Below, piece after piece: positions 44,791-53,111 of a DNA stretch of 64,000 nt. The stretch lies in contig NZ_BIMB01000001.1 of assembly GCF_004000865.1 (NCBI RefSeq), forward strand, positions 1 through 64,000. Reading direction: 5' to 3'. Below the pieces are notes generated by a model that had not been told where the DNA came from, did no database searches, and saw only the letters and a program-made list of their open reading frames with translations. Origin of the DNA: Paenibacillus elgii NBRC 100335 (GTDB taxonomy: Bacteria > Bacillota > Bacilli > Paenibacillales > NBRC-103111). How positions within the stretch are numbered: the first letter of the stretch is position 1; every line of letters starts with the position of its first letter. The position numbers were made by a program, and so were the translations under genes.

Positions 44791-45822
44791 ATGAATTCTT
44801 TTATGAAAAAGACAAAAGCATGGTGTCTGTCTCTTTTATGTGGTTCCGTCCTGTTAGCCGGGGCAGCAGGGCTCACTACCGAAGCCCAGGCTTCCTCAAA
44901 TCTGCAGATGAGATCCGTATTGGTCTATACGGGATCGAACCAACCGGCGTACAAGACTGAAGATATTGTCAATTTATCCAAAGGCGCTGACCATTTCATT
45001 ATCGTAACGACCAAAACGACGGCAGCTTCAGCGGATGTAACGGATTTCGCCAATCAGGCCAATAAAATCGTCGCAGCCAATCCTCAAGCCAAGCTTTGGA
45101 TCTCCACCCCGTCACGAAACTCGACCAGCAGCGCAAGCACATACGATGCCTCCATTACCGGATTTCTTGATGCGGTTAAAAAGGCCATCGGACAAACCAA
45201 CTGGGACAAGCATGTGAAAGGCATCTATATTAACTTCGAAAACATTTATTTGGACGGACCTGATACCGGCACGAAATATACTGGGGCGAACTGGACCAAG
45301 ACGTTACAAAGCAACATGAACGATAATACCGTAGTCAAAACGATGAGGTCGATCAAGCAATGGGCCAAAAGCAACGGCAGCCTCAATGTGGCATGGGCTC
45401 CGTACGTAACTCCTCATAACGATCAATTGAAACGACTTGCTTACGTCATTAACGAAAATATCGCCGATGTCGTTTTACTTCAGCCGCATTACTATTTTGA
45501 CGGAAACAAAGTACCGCTGCTGGTTGTGGACAAAAGCATAACAAACGGGTACTTGAGCTACACGGACGGCAAGCCGATTATTCCTGCCAACGATAGTTAC
45601 ATCAAGCTCCGAAGCGCAAACATCGGCGTTGATATGGAAATCGACGGTGACGCAAGCAAGTCCGATAGATATAACTTATACAAAGAATATGAAACGACCT
45701 TCCGCAAACATAGTAATAAGCCGTTTACTTATTACCTTGGCAGCGCTACGCAGATGAACTACAAGTCCTACGCCGGAAAACAGCTTTGGGAGCATCTGGT
45801 CGAGTTTTATACGTCCCTGTAG
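44791..45822 (+). CDS. secreted protein, DUF4855-like
   Basis: The product is 343 residues from ATG 44791, behind ACGGAGGGAAAG. A clear signal peptide ends at TEAQA-SSN (about residue 35). The mature part reads like a TIM-barrel (VLVYTGSNQPAYKTEDIVNLSKGADHFIIVTT, HVKGIYINFENIYLDG, NVAWAPYVTPHND, ADVVLLQPHYYF, GVDMEID), close in style to DUF4855 proteins of Paenibacillus. Possible acidic active-site residues are in INFENIY and GVDMEID. The gene is visibly more AT-rich than its neighbours and has an AT-rich leader, which may indicate transfer. Function unknown. Confidence 0.75.
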   Translation: MNSFMKKTKAWCLSLLCGSVLLAGAAGLTTEAQASSNLQMRSVLVYTGSNQPAYKTEDIVNLSKGADHFIIVTTKTTAASADVTDFANQANKIVAANPQAKLWISTPSRNSTSSASTYDASITGFLDAVKKAIGQTNWDKHVKGIYINFENIYLDGPDTGTKYTGANWTKTLQSNMNDNTVVKTMRSIKQWAKSNGSLNVAWAPYVTPHNDQLKRLAYVINENIADVVLLQPHYYFDGNKVPLLVVDKSITNGYLSYTDGKPIIPANDSYIKLRSANIGVDMEIDGDASKSDRYNLYKEYETTFRKHSNKPFTYYLGSATQMNYKSYAGKQLWEHLVEFYTSL

Positions 45823-45916
45823 CGTCCGCCAGTATTTCTATGCCTTGCATTCCCCGACAGCGATTCGCTACAATACAATCAATGTACTTCGTCATCCATG
45901 TGAGGGGGAAAAGCCA

Positions 45917-46363
45917 GTGCTTGCTATCGGGACCAAGGCTCCCGCATTTACCGCAGAAAGCACGCAAGGTGCGGTCCGGTTAGCTGATCACCTGGGGAAA
46001 CGGCCGATCGTGCTTATTTTTTATCCGAAGGACAACACGCCCATCTGCACGAAGCAGCTTTGCGCCGTTCGCGATTCCAAAGCCCAGTATGCCGATTATG
46101 ATACACTGGTGCTTGGCGTCAATCCCGGTTCGCTTGAAGAGCACCGGCAATTTTCGCAAAAGTTCGGTTACGATTTTCCGCTTGTCACCGATTCCGGAGA
46201 GACGATCCGCCAGTTGTACGATGTGGGCCAGACATTATTCGGTCTGCTTGGGCAGCAGCGCATCGTCTATGTCATCGGCCGAGACGGTACGATTCGGTAT
46301 GCGGCAAGAGGAAACCGTCCTACCGCTGAAATCGTAGCCGCAGTAGCCCAGGACTCGGAATAA
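45917..46363 (+). CDS. peroxiredoxin, BCP/PrxQ type
   Basis: The product is 148 residues from GTG 45917, with GAGGGGGAAAAG ahead. The thioredoxin fold opens with AIGTKAPAFTAESTQG. The peroxidatic Cys44 and resolving Cys49 (TPICTKQLC) are five apart, the hallmark of PrxQ. The conserved Thr41 and the later Arg complete the active site. It reduces hydroperoxides, probably with thioredoxin. It is the second thiol peroxidase of the window besides Tpx. Confidence 0.9.
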   Translation: MLAIGTKAPAFTAESTQGAVRLADHLGKRPIVLIFYPKDNTPICTKQLCAVRDSKAQYADYDTLVLGVNPGSLEEHRQFSQKFGYDFPLVTDSGETIRQLYDVGQTLFGLLGQQRIVYVIGRDGTIRYAARGNRPTAEIVAAVAQDSE

Positions 46364-46376
46364 GTCCTAACTTATG

Positions 46377-46420
46377 AAAAAACATGCAGCCTTCCGCCTA
46401 CGGAAGACTGCATGTTTTTT
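46377..46420. terminator. bidirectional terminator
   Basis: AAAAAACATGCAG pairs with CTGCATGTTTTTT around an inner CTTCCG/CGGAAG stem. It serves the peroxiredoxin and pfkA genes. Confidence 0.85.
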
Positions 46421-46426
46421 GTGCTT

Positions 46427-47392
46427 TTATTGGGATAACCGTTTCGAAAGCTCGTATAATTCCATATTGAATTGTTTTTTGGTATTCACGACTTTATCGA
46501 TATCGGTCGCAACAAGCTCGCCTTTGATCATTCCGCATGACTTGCCGGAATCTCCTTCGATCAGCCGGCGTACGGCAAAATCGCCGAGGCTGCTCGCCAA
46601 AATCCGGTCGTTGTGCGTAGGCGTACCGCCCCGCTGAATATGTCCAAGCACGGTCACCCGCGGCTCGATTCCGTTGCGCTTCATAATTTCCGCCGAGATA
46701 TTTTCCCCTTTGCCTACGCCCTCGGCCACGATAATGATACTGTGACGCTTTCCTTGGGAGAAGTTTTCCGACATACGATTGGCGATTTCGTCCAGATCGT
46801 ACGGCACCTCAGGCACCAGAATCGTCTCCGCTCCGCTGGCCAGGCCCGCATAGAGGGCGATATCTCCACAGTGGCGGCCCATGACCTCGACTATGGACGA
46901 GCGTTCATGAGAGCTCATCGTATCCCGAATCTTATTGATCGCATCCACAACGATGCTGACCGCCGTATCAAAACCGATGGTGAAATCGGTGAACGGGATG
47001 TCGTTATCGATCGTTCCCGGCAGCCCCATCGTTTTAATTCCGAGCTTGCTCAGCTTGTTTGCACCTTGGTAGGAGCCGTCCCCGCCGATGACGACAAGCC
47101 CGTCGATTCCGCGCTTGCGCAGATTGTCCGCAGCGAGCTGCTGTCCTTCCGGCGTGACGAACTCCTTACAGCGTGCCGTTTGCAGAATCGTTCCGCCGCG
47201 CTGAATGATGTCGCCGACGCTCCGCAGGTCCATCTCGCGGATGTCGTCGTTGATTAGCCCCGAGTAGCCGCGCTGTACGGCGAATACTTCAAGACCGTGA
47301 TACAAGCCGCTGCGTACGACGGCGCGAACGGCCGCGTTCATCCCCTGGGAATCGCCGCCGCTCGTGAGTACCGCAATTTTTTTTACAGACAT
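46427..47392 (-). CDS. pfkA: ATP-dependent 6-phosphofructokinase
   Basis: The product is 321 residues from ATG 47392, behind GACGAGGAGGAACC. It phosphorylates fructose-6-phosphate in glycolysis. The ATP loop is LTSGGDSQGMNAAVRAVVR, the catalytic strand PGTIDNDIPFTDFTIGFDTAV carries the base Asp, and the substrate loop VEVMGRHCGDIALYAGLASGAE is intact. Length is typical. Unlike the usual Firmicute order, pyk is not beside it; the terpene synthase gene lies upstream instead. Confidence 0.97.
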   Translation of the reverse strand: MSVKKIAVLTSGGDSQGMNAAVRAVVRSGLYHGLEVFAVQRGYSGLINDDIREMDLRSVGDIIQRGGTILQTARCKEFVTPEGQQLAADNLRKRGIDGLVVIGGDGSYQGANKLSKLGIKTMGLPGTIDNDIPFTDFTIGFDTAVSIVVDAINKIRDTMSSHERSSIVEVMGRHCGDIALYAGLASGAETILVPEVPYDLDEIANRMSENFSQGKRHSIIIVAEGVGKGENISAEIMKRNGIEPRVTVLGHIQRGGTPTHNDRILASSLGDFAVRRLIEGDSGKSCGMIKGELVATDIDKVVNTKKQFNMELYELSKRLSQ

Positions 47393-47440
47393 GGTGGTTC
47401 CTCCTCGTCATCTTGACTGTCTCTTTAATTGTATATAGAA

Positions 47441-48517
47441 TCAAGAGGTTTTGCGGATCCAAATACTGTTAATGAAGAAAAACAAGCGCATCAGCGGACT
47501 GTCCTTCATCAACTTCCGGGATATCGTCTTCACTTGCCGCTGCTTGCTGACTTTAGGATCAGACAAGTACAGCGCCAGCAACCCTTCGATAATCATCCGG
47601 TGAAATCCCGGATGCTCGAGCTGTTCCGACTTGCTCTTCGCCTCCTCTACAATGAAGGCGATGCGTTCGACGGTCCGATCCATATTATCGTAGTAGCTGC
47701 AGAAATTAAGATCGCCGCCGGCCAGATCTTCCTCTTGGTCTATCAAATAATCAAGCAAAATGTGAAGTCCGCAAATGTACGGAAAATACGCCTCGTGAAT
47801 TTGCCGGACCGTTTCCGGCTGCAGCTTCGGATCGGAAGCAGCCAAAAACAACATGAAAACGCCAAGCGTCGATCCCGTAGCGGCGGCAAATTCATTCCAC
47901 GCGACCGCCGGAAACCGTCCCCGGTGCTTCTCCCACCAAGACAGCAGCGCATCCTCGCGCAGCTCCCGGTGAATGTGTTTATACACCTGCAGATCGCAGT
48001 ACAGACCGACAAGCTCGCGCACCGAATCCGCTGCAAGCGGATAAGAAGGCAGCAGTCGGAGACTGGCTTGACATGTCTTGACCAGCTCGTTCAAATAACC
48101 GGCGTCGTCCTTCTCTTCCCGGAATTCGTAATAATCGTGCAGCGGCTCCGCCGGATCGACCGCATCGAGCATCGATTGATGCAGACGCCGAAAATCTTCG
48201 GGATCGAGCGAAGTGCTCCGGTCGCACAAGTTATCCAAGTAATCGCTGATCGTCTGGAAAGCGACGATCAGGGGAATAAGCACATGACGCATGGACAGAT
48301 TCGCTACGGCATAGACCGAGCCGCCTTCACAGTGGAACTGCTTGCTGGTCATGCTCGCGATCGCTTGCTTCCGGAGCTCAGGATCGGGCATCGCTTCGGC
48401 TTTATCCCGCCAGTGGCGAAGCTGCTCCCGCACCTCCGGCAGCGCATAGCGATACACGCGCAGCATAAGTCCAATCGGGCGTTGGGGCACATCGGCTGAC
48501 GAGTTACGGCGACTCAA
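47441..48517 (-). CDS. tetraprenyl-beta-curcumene synthase-like protein (YtpB, DUF2600)
   Basis: The product is 358 residues from TTG 48517, with CGGAGGAACG directly ahead and a 14-base overlap with the preceding gene. An in-frame ATG at 48547 lacks a ribosome binding site. The DUF2600 family cyclises linear C35 prenyl diphosphate to a sesquarterpene in B. subtilis. It is all-helical, with FQTISDYLDNLCDR and LHILLDYLIDQEEDLAGGD as the likely diphosphate-binding Asp-rich stretches. Sesquarterpenes are linked to spores and membranes. No prenyl transferase or second cyclase is next to it. Confidence 0.9.
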   Translation of the reverse strand: MSRRNSSADVPQRPIGLMLRVYRYALPEVREQLRHWRDKAEAMPDPELRKQAIASMTSKQFHCEGGSVYAVANLSMRHVLIPLIVAFQTISDYLDNLCDRSTSLDPEDFRRLHQSMLDAVDPAEPLHDYYEFREEKDDAGYLNELVKTCQASLRLLPSYPLAADSVRELVGLYCDLQVYKHIHRELREDALLSWWEKHRGRFPAVAWNEFAAATGSTLGVFMLFLAASDPKLQPETVRQIHEAYFPYICGLHILLDYLIDQEEDLAGGDLNFCSYYDNMDRTVERIAFIVEEAKSKSEQLEHPGFHRMIIEGLLALYLSDPKVSKQRQVKTISRKLMKDSPLMRLFFFINSIWIRKTS

Positions 48518-49109
48518 GCAACGTTCCTCCGCCTCCGCTTTGGACATAGCCGTATTCGAGAAGCAGGCGCATCTCAAGCCATTGGATATGCTTAAGCAGC
48601 TCCTCGGCCTGCTCGTCCCGTATCCGGGTGACGTGCTGCTCGACCAGCGCGTTAAACGCGCAGGGATCCCAACCGGACCCGGATGCCCACTCCTCCAGCC
48701 GTTCCCTGAACGCCGTATTTGTAATGTCCTGCAGGTCTAACGACCTCACATAACCGTAGGCCCGCTCCGCGAGCTCCTCATAGATGGGAAGACTGCGTGC
48801 CATGCGAAACCAATAGTCGGCATTAGGATAATCGCCTTCCATCCGGTGCATGATTCCGTGCCAGTAGCTACCTGCGGGATTATGAATTTCCTGGGAGAGC
48901 GCATGGGATTTCTCCAAGCTCTCGTTAAACAAATGCAGCCCTGCTTTTACCGTGAGCGCATAGGCTTTCCGTTCCCCTTCGAAGGCGTCCAGCGACAGCT
49001 TTCCGATCTTGATATCGGCTAAGTCGTCGAGCTCTTCATCGGGATACAGCGAAGGTTTATGCGACGTCAGCTGCGCTGCGAGTCTGCCTAGACTATCGGT
49101 CCAACTCAA
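48504..49109 (-). CDS. conserved protein of unknown function ahead of ytpB
   Basis: The product is 201 residues from TTG 49109, with AGAAGGAGG eight bases upstream. An all-helical protein is predicted. The conserved core is YWHGIMHRMEGDYPNADYWFRMARSLPIYEEL, a stretch I have seen in uncharacterised proteins of many bacteria; it has two histidines that could bind metal. The end of this gene overlaps the start of ytpB, so coupling of translation is probable. Function unknown. Confidence 0.75.
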   Translation of the reverse strand: MSWTDSLGRLAAQLTSHKPSLYPDEELDDLADIKIGKLSLDAFEGERKAYALTVKAGLHLFNESLEKSHALSQEIHNPAGSYWHGIMHRMEGDYPNADYWFRMARSLPIYEELAERAYGYVRSLDLQDITNTAFRERLEEWASGSGWDPCAFNALVEQHVTRIRDEQAEELLKHIQWLEMRLLLEYGYVQSGGGGTLLESP

Positions 49110-49201
49110 GCTTACAACCTCCTTCTGCGTACCGCGTTGCCATTCCATAGCTTTGCTTGCATCGGGGTTCCCCCCATTATATTCGGTAATGGGTCGCGCC
49201 A

Positions 49202-49519
49202 TCAGTGATGAACCGCACGATCCGGCATGTCCTGATGAACCCGAAACCATAAGTGCAGTTCGTTGATCGTGCTGGCCAGATCGGCGATTTCGCTGTTTAA
49301 GCGGCAGGATGTCGGAAAATGCTCTTCCACATTGAGCAGCTCCTGCTTCGCGATGATAACCCGTTCCAATTGCTTGACCCGATCGGGAATGCCGCCGCGG
49401 ATTTCCTCCCAGCGCAGAAGCATCTCCGCTTGTTCCTGCTGGCTATAGTCCTCAAAGTCCTGTTCAAGACGGGGCAGCGGAATGCCGAGACGTTCGTCCA
49501 GTTCAAACGCGTAAGTCAT
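49202..49519 (-). CDS. small helical protein of unknown function
   Basis: The product is 105 residues from ATG 49519, with AAGGTGG upstream. It is charged and helical throughout (LPRLEQDFEDYSQQEQAEMLLRWEEIRGGIPDRVKQLERVIIAKQEL), with no membrane span and one cysteine. It resembles small cytoplasmic proteins annotated only as hypothetical in Paenibacillus. It opens a same-strand run with the next two genes and pfkA. Confidence 0.65.
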   Translation of the reverse strand: MTYAFELDERLGIPLPRLEQDFEDYSQQEQAEMLLRWEEIRGGIPDRVKQLERVIIAKQELLNVEEHFPTSCRLNSEIADLASTINELHLWFRVHQDMPDRAVHH

Positions 49520-49702
49520 CTCCGTTTCCACCTTTCTCACCTTTTCTCGATTATGCAAAAGGGACGCACCGTTTGATCGATCCGTTTATCTATATAAATG
49601 TATCACGAACGATGAGCCTCTTCCAGTAGGTACGTAAATTTTTCTCCCTTGACTCCCCTATCCATGTTATAATGTTTGGCATGTGAAAAGAGGGAAGTCA
49701 AC

Positions 49703-51067
49703 ATGAACGAACTGCAGCAAACCCGCATTACGTTTCGGCAGCTGCTTGCCTTCTTTGTTCCCCTCGGAATGTCGGCGAGCCTTGTAACGATCTCCCATGT
49801 CATCATTAACAGTACGCTGGCGCGCGCGGCCTCTCCAGAGATTGTCATCGCAAGCTACGCCCTGCCGATGAGCATTCTGGGCATTACCGAGAGACCGGCG
49901 GTGCTGCTGCGGCAGACGTGCTCCGCTTTGGTGCGCGACCGCCTCTCGTTCCGCGCTTTGACGGCGGTCAGCCTTTACGTTCTCGGGGCCATCTTCCTCA
50001 TCGGCGCATTCATCAGCTACACCCCCGTCGGACCGTGGGTGTTTTTGCGTTTGTTCGGGGTCGACGCCGCGATGGTCGAGCCGATGGTGGAGGTGTACCG
50101 CGTCTTGATGTTCGTCAGCATTTTTTCGGGAATCCGCTGCATGTTTCACGGCATTATTATTTACAACATGCGGACCAAATGGCTGACGATCGGCATGGCG
50201 ATCCGGCTCGCCGGAATGTATGCGCTCTCGCTTTATTTTATACGGACGGGCGTCACCAGCGGAACGGTCGGCGCAGTCATCTTCCTGACGGGCATGATCA
50301 TCGAAGCCGCCGTGAGCCTCTGGGAAGGAAGGGCTTTGTTAAAACACGAAATTCCGGAGAAGCAGCCGGACCATCCGATCGAGAAGCCTTCACAGGTGTT
50401 CCGGTTTTACCGGCCGCTGCTGTTCTCATCGGTTATCGCGGTCATTTCGGGACCGGCGATCAACGCCTTTCTCGGAAAAACGACGGACTTGAAGCTCGCT
50501 ATCGCCTCGTTTGCGATCGCCGCCAGCCTCACGAACCTGGTGCAAAGCTTTTTCTCCTACATACATCAGATTGTGCTGAACTTTTACCGCAAAGATGCGG
50601 CTTCCGTGGTCCGCTTCACCCTGCTGCTCTCGCTCATCCCAAGCCTGCTGATCGCCTTGCTCGCTTATACGCCGGTCGGCCCGTGGTTCATGCAGCATGT
50701 GATGGGCGTTAGCGAGCGCTTGATGCTGGCAAGCCTGTCGACGCTCCGCGTCTTTATGCTGATGACGCTTGTGTTTCCGTGGCTTGATTTCGGCAACGGG
50801 CTGCTGATGCTGCGCAGTCAGACCAAGGTGATGGTCTGGTCCCAAGCCGCAAACGTGTGCGTTACGCTGCTGGTTCTTGTGCTCTGCGTCGCCCGGACTC
50901 CGGGCTGGAACGGGATGATCGGCGCCCTGGCCCAATCGCTTGGCGTCGCGGCGGAAGCGGCGGTCGTCTGGGCCGTGCTGCGCTCGGCTCTGCGGGCGGA
51001 CCAAGCCATTCCGAGACCACTGCCGGCTGCGAACCGAAAACCTACCGAATCGAGTGAAAGCTTATGA
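49703..51067 (+). CDS. MATE-like multidrug/oligosaccharide exporter
   Basis: The product is 454 residues from ATG 49703, behind AGAGGGAAG. Twelve spans are predicted. The arrangement (FFVPLGMSASLVTISHVIINSTLARA, FYRPLLFSSVIAVISGPAINAFLGKTTDLKLAIASFAIAASLTNLVQSF) matches the multi antimicrobial extrusion superfamily in outline, without a strong match to one subfamily. Its stop overlaps the next start by four bases (ATGA), so it forms a pair with the MFS gene. Substrate unknown. Confidence 0.8.
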   Translation: MNELQQTRITFRQLLAFFVPLGMSASLVTISHVIINSTLARAASPEIVIASYALPMSILGITERPAVLLRQTCSALVRDRLSFRALTAVSLYVLGAIFLIGAFISYTPVGPWVFLRLFGVDAAMVEPMVEVYRVLMFVSIFSGIRCMFHGIIIYNMRTKWLTIGMAIRLAGMYALSLYFIRTGVTSGTVGAVIFLTGMIIEAAVSLWEGRALLKHEIPEKQPDHPIEKPSQVFRFYRPLLFSSVIAVISGPAINAFLGKTTDLKLAIASFAIAASLTNLVQSFFSYIHQIVLNFYRKDAASVVRFTLLLSLIPSLLIALLAYTPVGPWFMQHVMGVSERLMLASLSTLRVFMLMTLVFPWLDFGNGLLMLRSQTKVMVWSQAANVCVTLLVLVLCVARTPGWNGMIGALAQSLGVAAEAAVVWAVLRSALRADQAIPRPLPAANRKPTESSESL

Positions 51068-52254
51068 GTATGTCCAAACCTCCGCGCAACGAGGTCGTGC
51101 TGCGCAGCTTTACGTTTACGTATTACATGACGATGGCCGTGATCACGTCATTCTTTCCTTTATATTTCCAATCGAAAGGCTTTTCCACGCTGCAAATCGG
51201 ACTTTTGTATTCGGTCGGCCCGATGATCGGGATCTTCTCGAACTTATTTTGGGGAGTGGCCAGCGACAAGGTCCGCAGCGTGAAAAAGATTTTGAACGTC
51301 ATTTTTATCGGGCAGCTGCTGATGGCGGCTTGGACGTTTCACACTGATACGTTCGGGCTTCTGATGGTGTTGATGGCCGCCTTCTTCTTTTTCCAGTCGC
51401 CGACGACCTCGCTGACCGACAGCTTGATTCTGCTTACCGTGAGCCGCAACGGCAAAAGCTACGCGTCCTTCCGCGTATGGGGCTCGATCGGCTTCGCCTT
51501 CGCCGCCCTCGTGTTCGGCCAGCTGCTCAAAAGCTACGGCGCGGGTCTGACCGTGGCGCTGTGCCTCGGCACGATTGCCTGCTCCCTGCTGCTGTCGTTC
51601 CTGCTTACGGATACGCGGGACGTCAATGTGAAAAAGCCGGACTTTTCCGGGCTTCTCCCGATCGTCGGCTCCAGGTCGTTTCTCGCGTTCCTGCTTACGG
51701 TACTGACGGTATCCATCGCCCACCGGATGAACGACGGCTTCCTCGCCTTGTTCTTACAGCGGCTCGGCGGAGACCAGTCCGTCGTCGGCTGGTCGTGGAT
51801 GATGTCGGCGCTCAGCGAAATTCCGGTGTTCTTCCTGCTCAGCAAATACGGGCACAAGCTGAAGGAGCTGCCGCTGCTGGCGCTCTGCTGTCTGGCTTAT
51901 GCCGTACGCTTCCTGCTCATGAGCCTGGTGGATAACCCGATGTGGGTCATTGCCATTCAGATGATGCATTCGATCACGTTCGGCGTGTTTTTGTTTACGA
52001 CCATCCGGTACATTCAGAGAGTGGTTCCCGATCATTTCCGGGCCAGCGGCCAGGCGGTATTCGCGATTACGTGGTCCGGACTGGCCGGATTGCTCAGTGG
52101 CACGATCGGCGGTTGGGTGTTCAACAGCTGGAGCCCGCACGCCATGTATGCGGTTGGCTCCGCGCTCTCGTTCGTCGCCATGCTCGGATTTCTTGCCCTG
52201 TACGCCAAAGCGAAAAACGTTGCAGCAGGGGCACAGCAAGATACATTGCAATAG
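51064..52254 (+). CDS. MFS transporter (MFS_1-like), translationally coupled
   Basis: The product is 396 residues, with its ATG overlapping the previous stop. The opening (FTFTYYMTMAVITSFFPLYFQSKGFSTLQIGLLYSVGPMIGIFSNLFWGVASDKVRSVK) is the same pattern as the MFS protein at 40657-41814; both also share AHRMNDG/PHRMNDG and the ALSEIPVFFLLSKY-type helix. The two are paralogues. Substrate unknown. Pairing with the MATE-like gene suggests a shared physiological role. Confidence 0.88.
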   Translation: MSMSKPPRNEVVLRSFTFTYYMTMAVITSFFPLYFQSKGFSTLQIGLLYSVGPMIGIFSNLFWGVASDKVRSVKKILNVIFIGQLLMAAWTFHTDTFGLLMVLMAAFFFFQSPTTSLTDSLILLTVSRNGKSYASFRVWGSIGFAFAALVFGQLLKSYGAGLTVALCLGTIACSLLLSFLLTDTRDVNVKKPDFSGLLPIVGSRSFLAFLLTVLTVSIAHRMNDGFLALFLQRLGGDQSVVGWSWMMSALSEIPVFFLLSKYGHKLKELPLLALCCLAYAVRFLLMSLVDNPMWVIAIQMMHSITFGVFLFTTIRYIQRVVPDHFRASGQAVFAITWSGLAGLLSGTIGGWVFNSWSPHAMYAVGSALSFVAMLGFLALYAKAKNVAAGAQQDTLQ

Positions 52255-52265
52255 CTGCAGGACTG

Positions 52266-52317
52266 GCCGCCGTGGCAAACGTCTATTATCAAGCGGACGT
52301 TCCGGCGGCTTTTTTTG
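52266..52317 (+). terminator. intrinsic terminator
   Basis: GCCGCCG pairs with CGGCGGC around a nested AACGTC/GACGTT helix, followed by TTTTTTT. It separates the MATE-MFS pair from the ABC operon. Confidence 0.8.
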
Positions 52318-52418
52318 CACGCGTCTCTTAAAGTTTTCTTAACTTTTCAGCTTTTTCCACTTCTGAATGGACCGGTCGTCTATACTGAATTAGAAAAATT
52401 CGACAACGGAGGGGTTAT

Positions 52419-53111
52419 GTGCTTGCGGTAGAACATTTGTCACACAGCTTTCGCAGCGGCAGCGAGAACACGCCTGTCCTGCACGATATTGACTTCCGGG
52501 TAGACAAAGGGGAAATGATCGCCCTGCTCGGCAGCTCCGGCTCGGGAAAGTCGACGCTGCTGAACCTGATGGCCGGCTTGATGAAGCCGACGTCCGGAAG
52601 CATTTTGATCAGCGGCCAGGCGATCGAGAAAATGAGCGAAAACCGGCTTGCGGAATTCCGCCGGACCCATATCGGCTTTATTTTTCAATCGTACGAATTG
52701 ATTCCGCATTTGACCGTCCGCGAGAACGTCGAGCTGCCGCTTGTCTTTCAAGGCCAGCGCGGCAAGCACCGTCGTGAAAAAGCCATGTCGCTGCTCTCCA
52801 AGGTGGGCCTCGGAGAAAAGACCGAGATGTTTCCCTCGCAGCTGTCCGGCGGGCAGCAGCAGCGGGTCAGTATCGCCCGTTCGCTCATTACCCAGCCGGC
52901 TATTGTGTTTGCGGACGAGCCGACCGGGAACCTCGATACGAAAACGGAGAAAGAAATTATCGATCTGCTGATCGAATTGAACCGGACGCTTGGCATCACC
53001 TTCGTCATCGTTACCCACGAGCTGGAGGTCGCCAAGCGAACCCGGAGGGTCATTCAACTGCGCGACGGGTACCTGGTCGAAGACGGCGCATGGGCAGGTG
53101 ACGCGGAATGA
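52419..53111 (+). CDS. ABC transporter ATP-binding protein (MacB/LolD-type)
   Basis: The product is 230 residues from GTG 52419, behind ACGGAGGGG; the overlapping ATG two bases earlier hits a stop. Walker A is GSSGSGKST (residues 36-44), the Q loop FIFQSYELIPHLTVRENVELP, the signature LSGGQQQR, Walker B IVFADEP and the H loop VTHE. This is the LolD/FtsE-like class that drives FtsX-type permeases. Its stop overlaps the permease start by four bases. Confidence 0.95.
   Translation: MLAVEHLSHSFRSGSENTPVLHDIDFRVDKGEMIALLGSSGSGKSTLLNLMAGLMKPTSGSILISGQAIEKMSENRLAEFRRTHIGFIFQSYELIPHLTVRENVELPLVFQGQRGKHRREKAMSLLSKVGLGEKTEMFPSQLSGGQQQRVSIARSLITQPAIVFADEPTGNLDTKTEKEIIDLLIELNRTLGITFVIVTHELEVAKRTRRVIQLRDGYLVEDGAWAGDAE

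Noticed and set aside
49660-49702. TTGACT ... TATAAT as a promoter of the MATE-like gene
   Set aside because: The spacer is only 13 bases, too short; the TATAAT may still be used with a poor -35.
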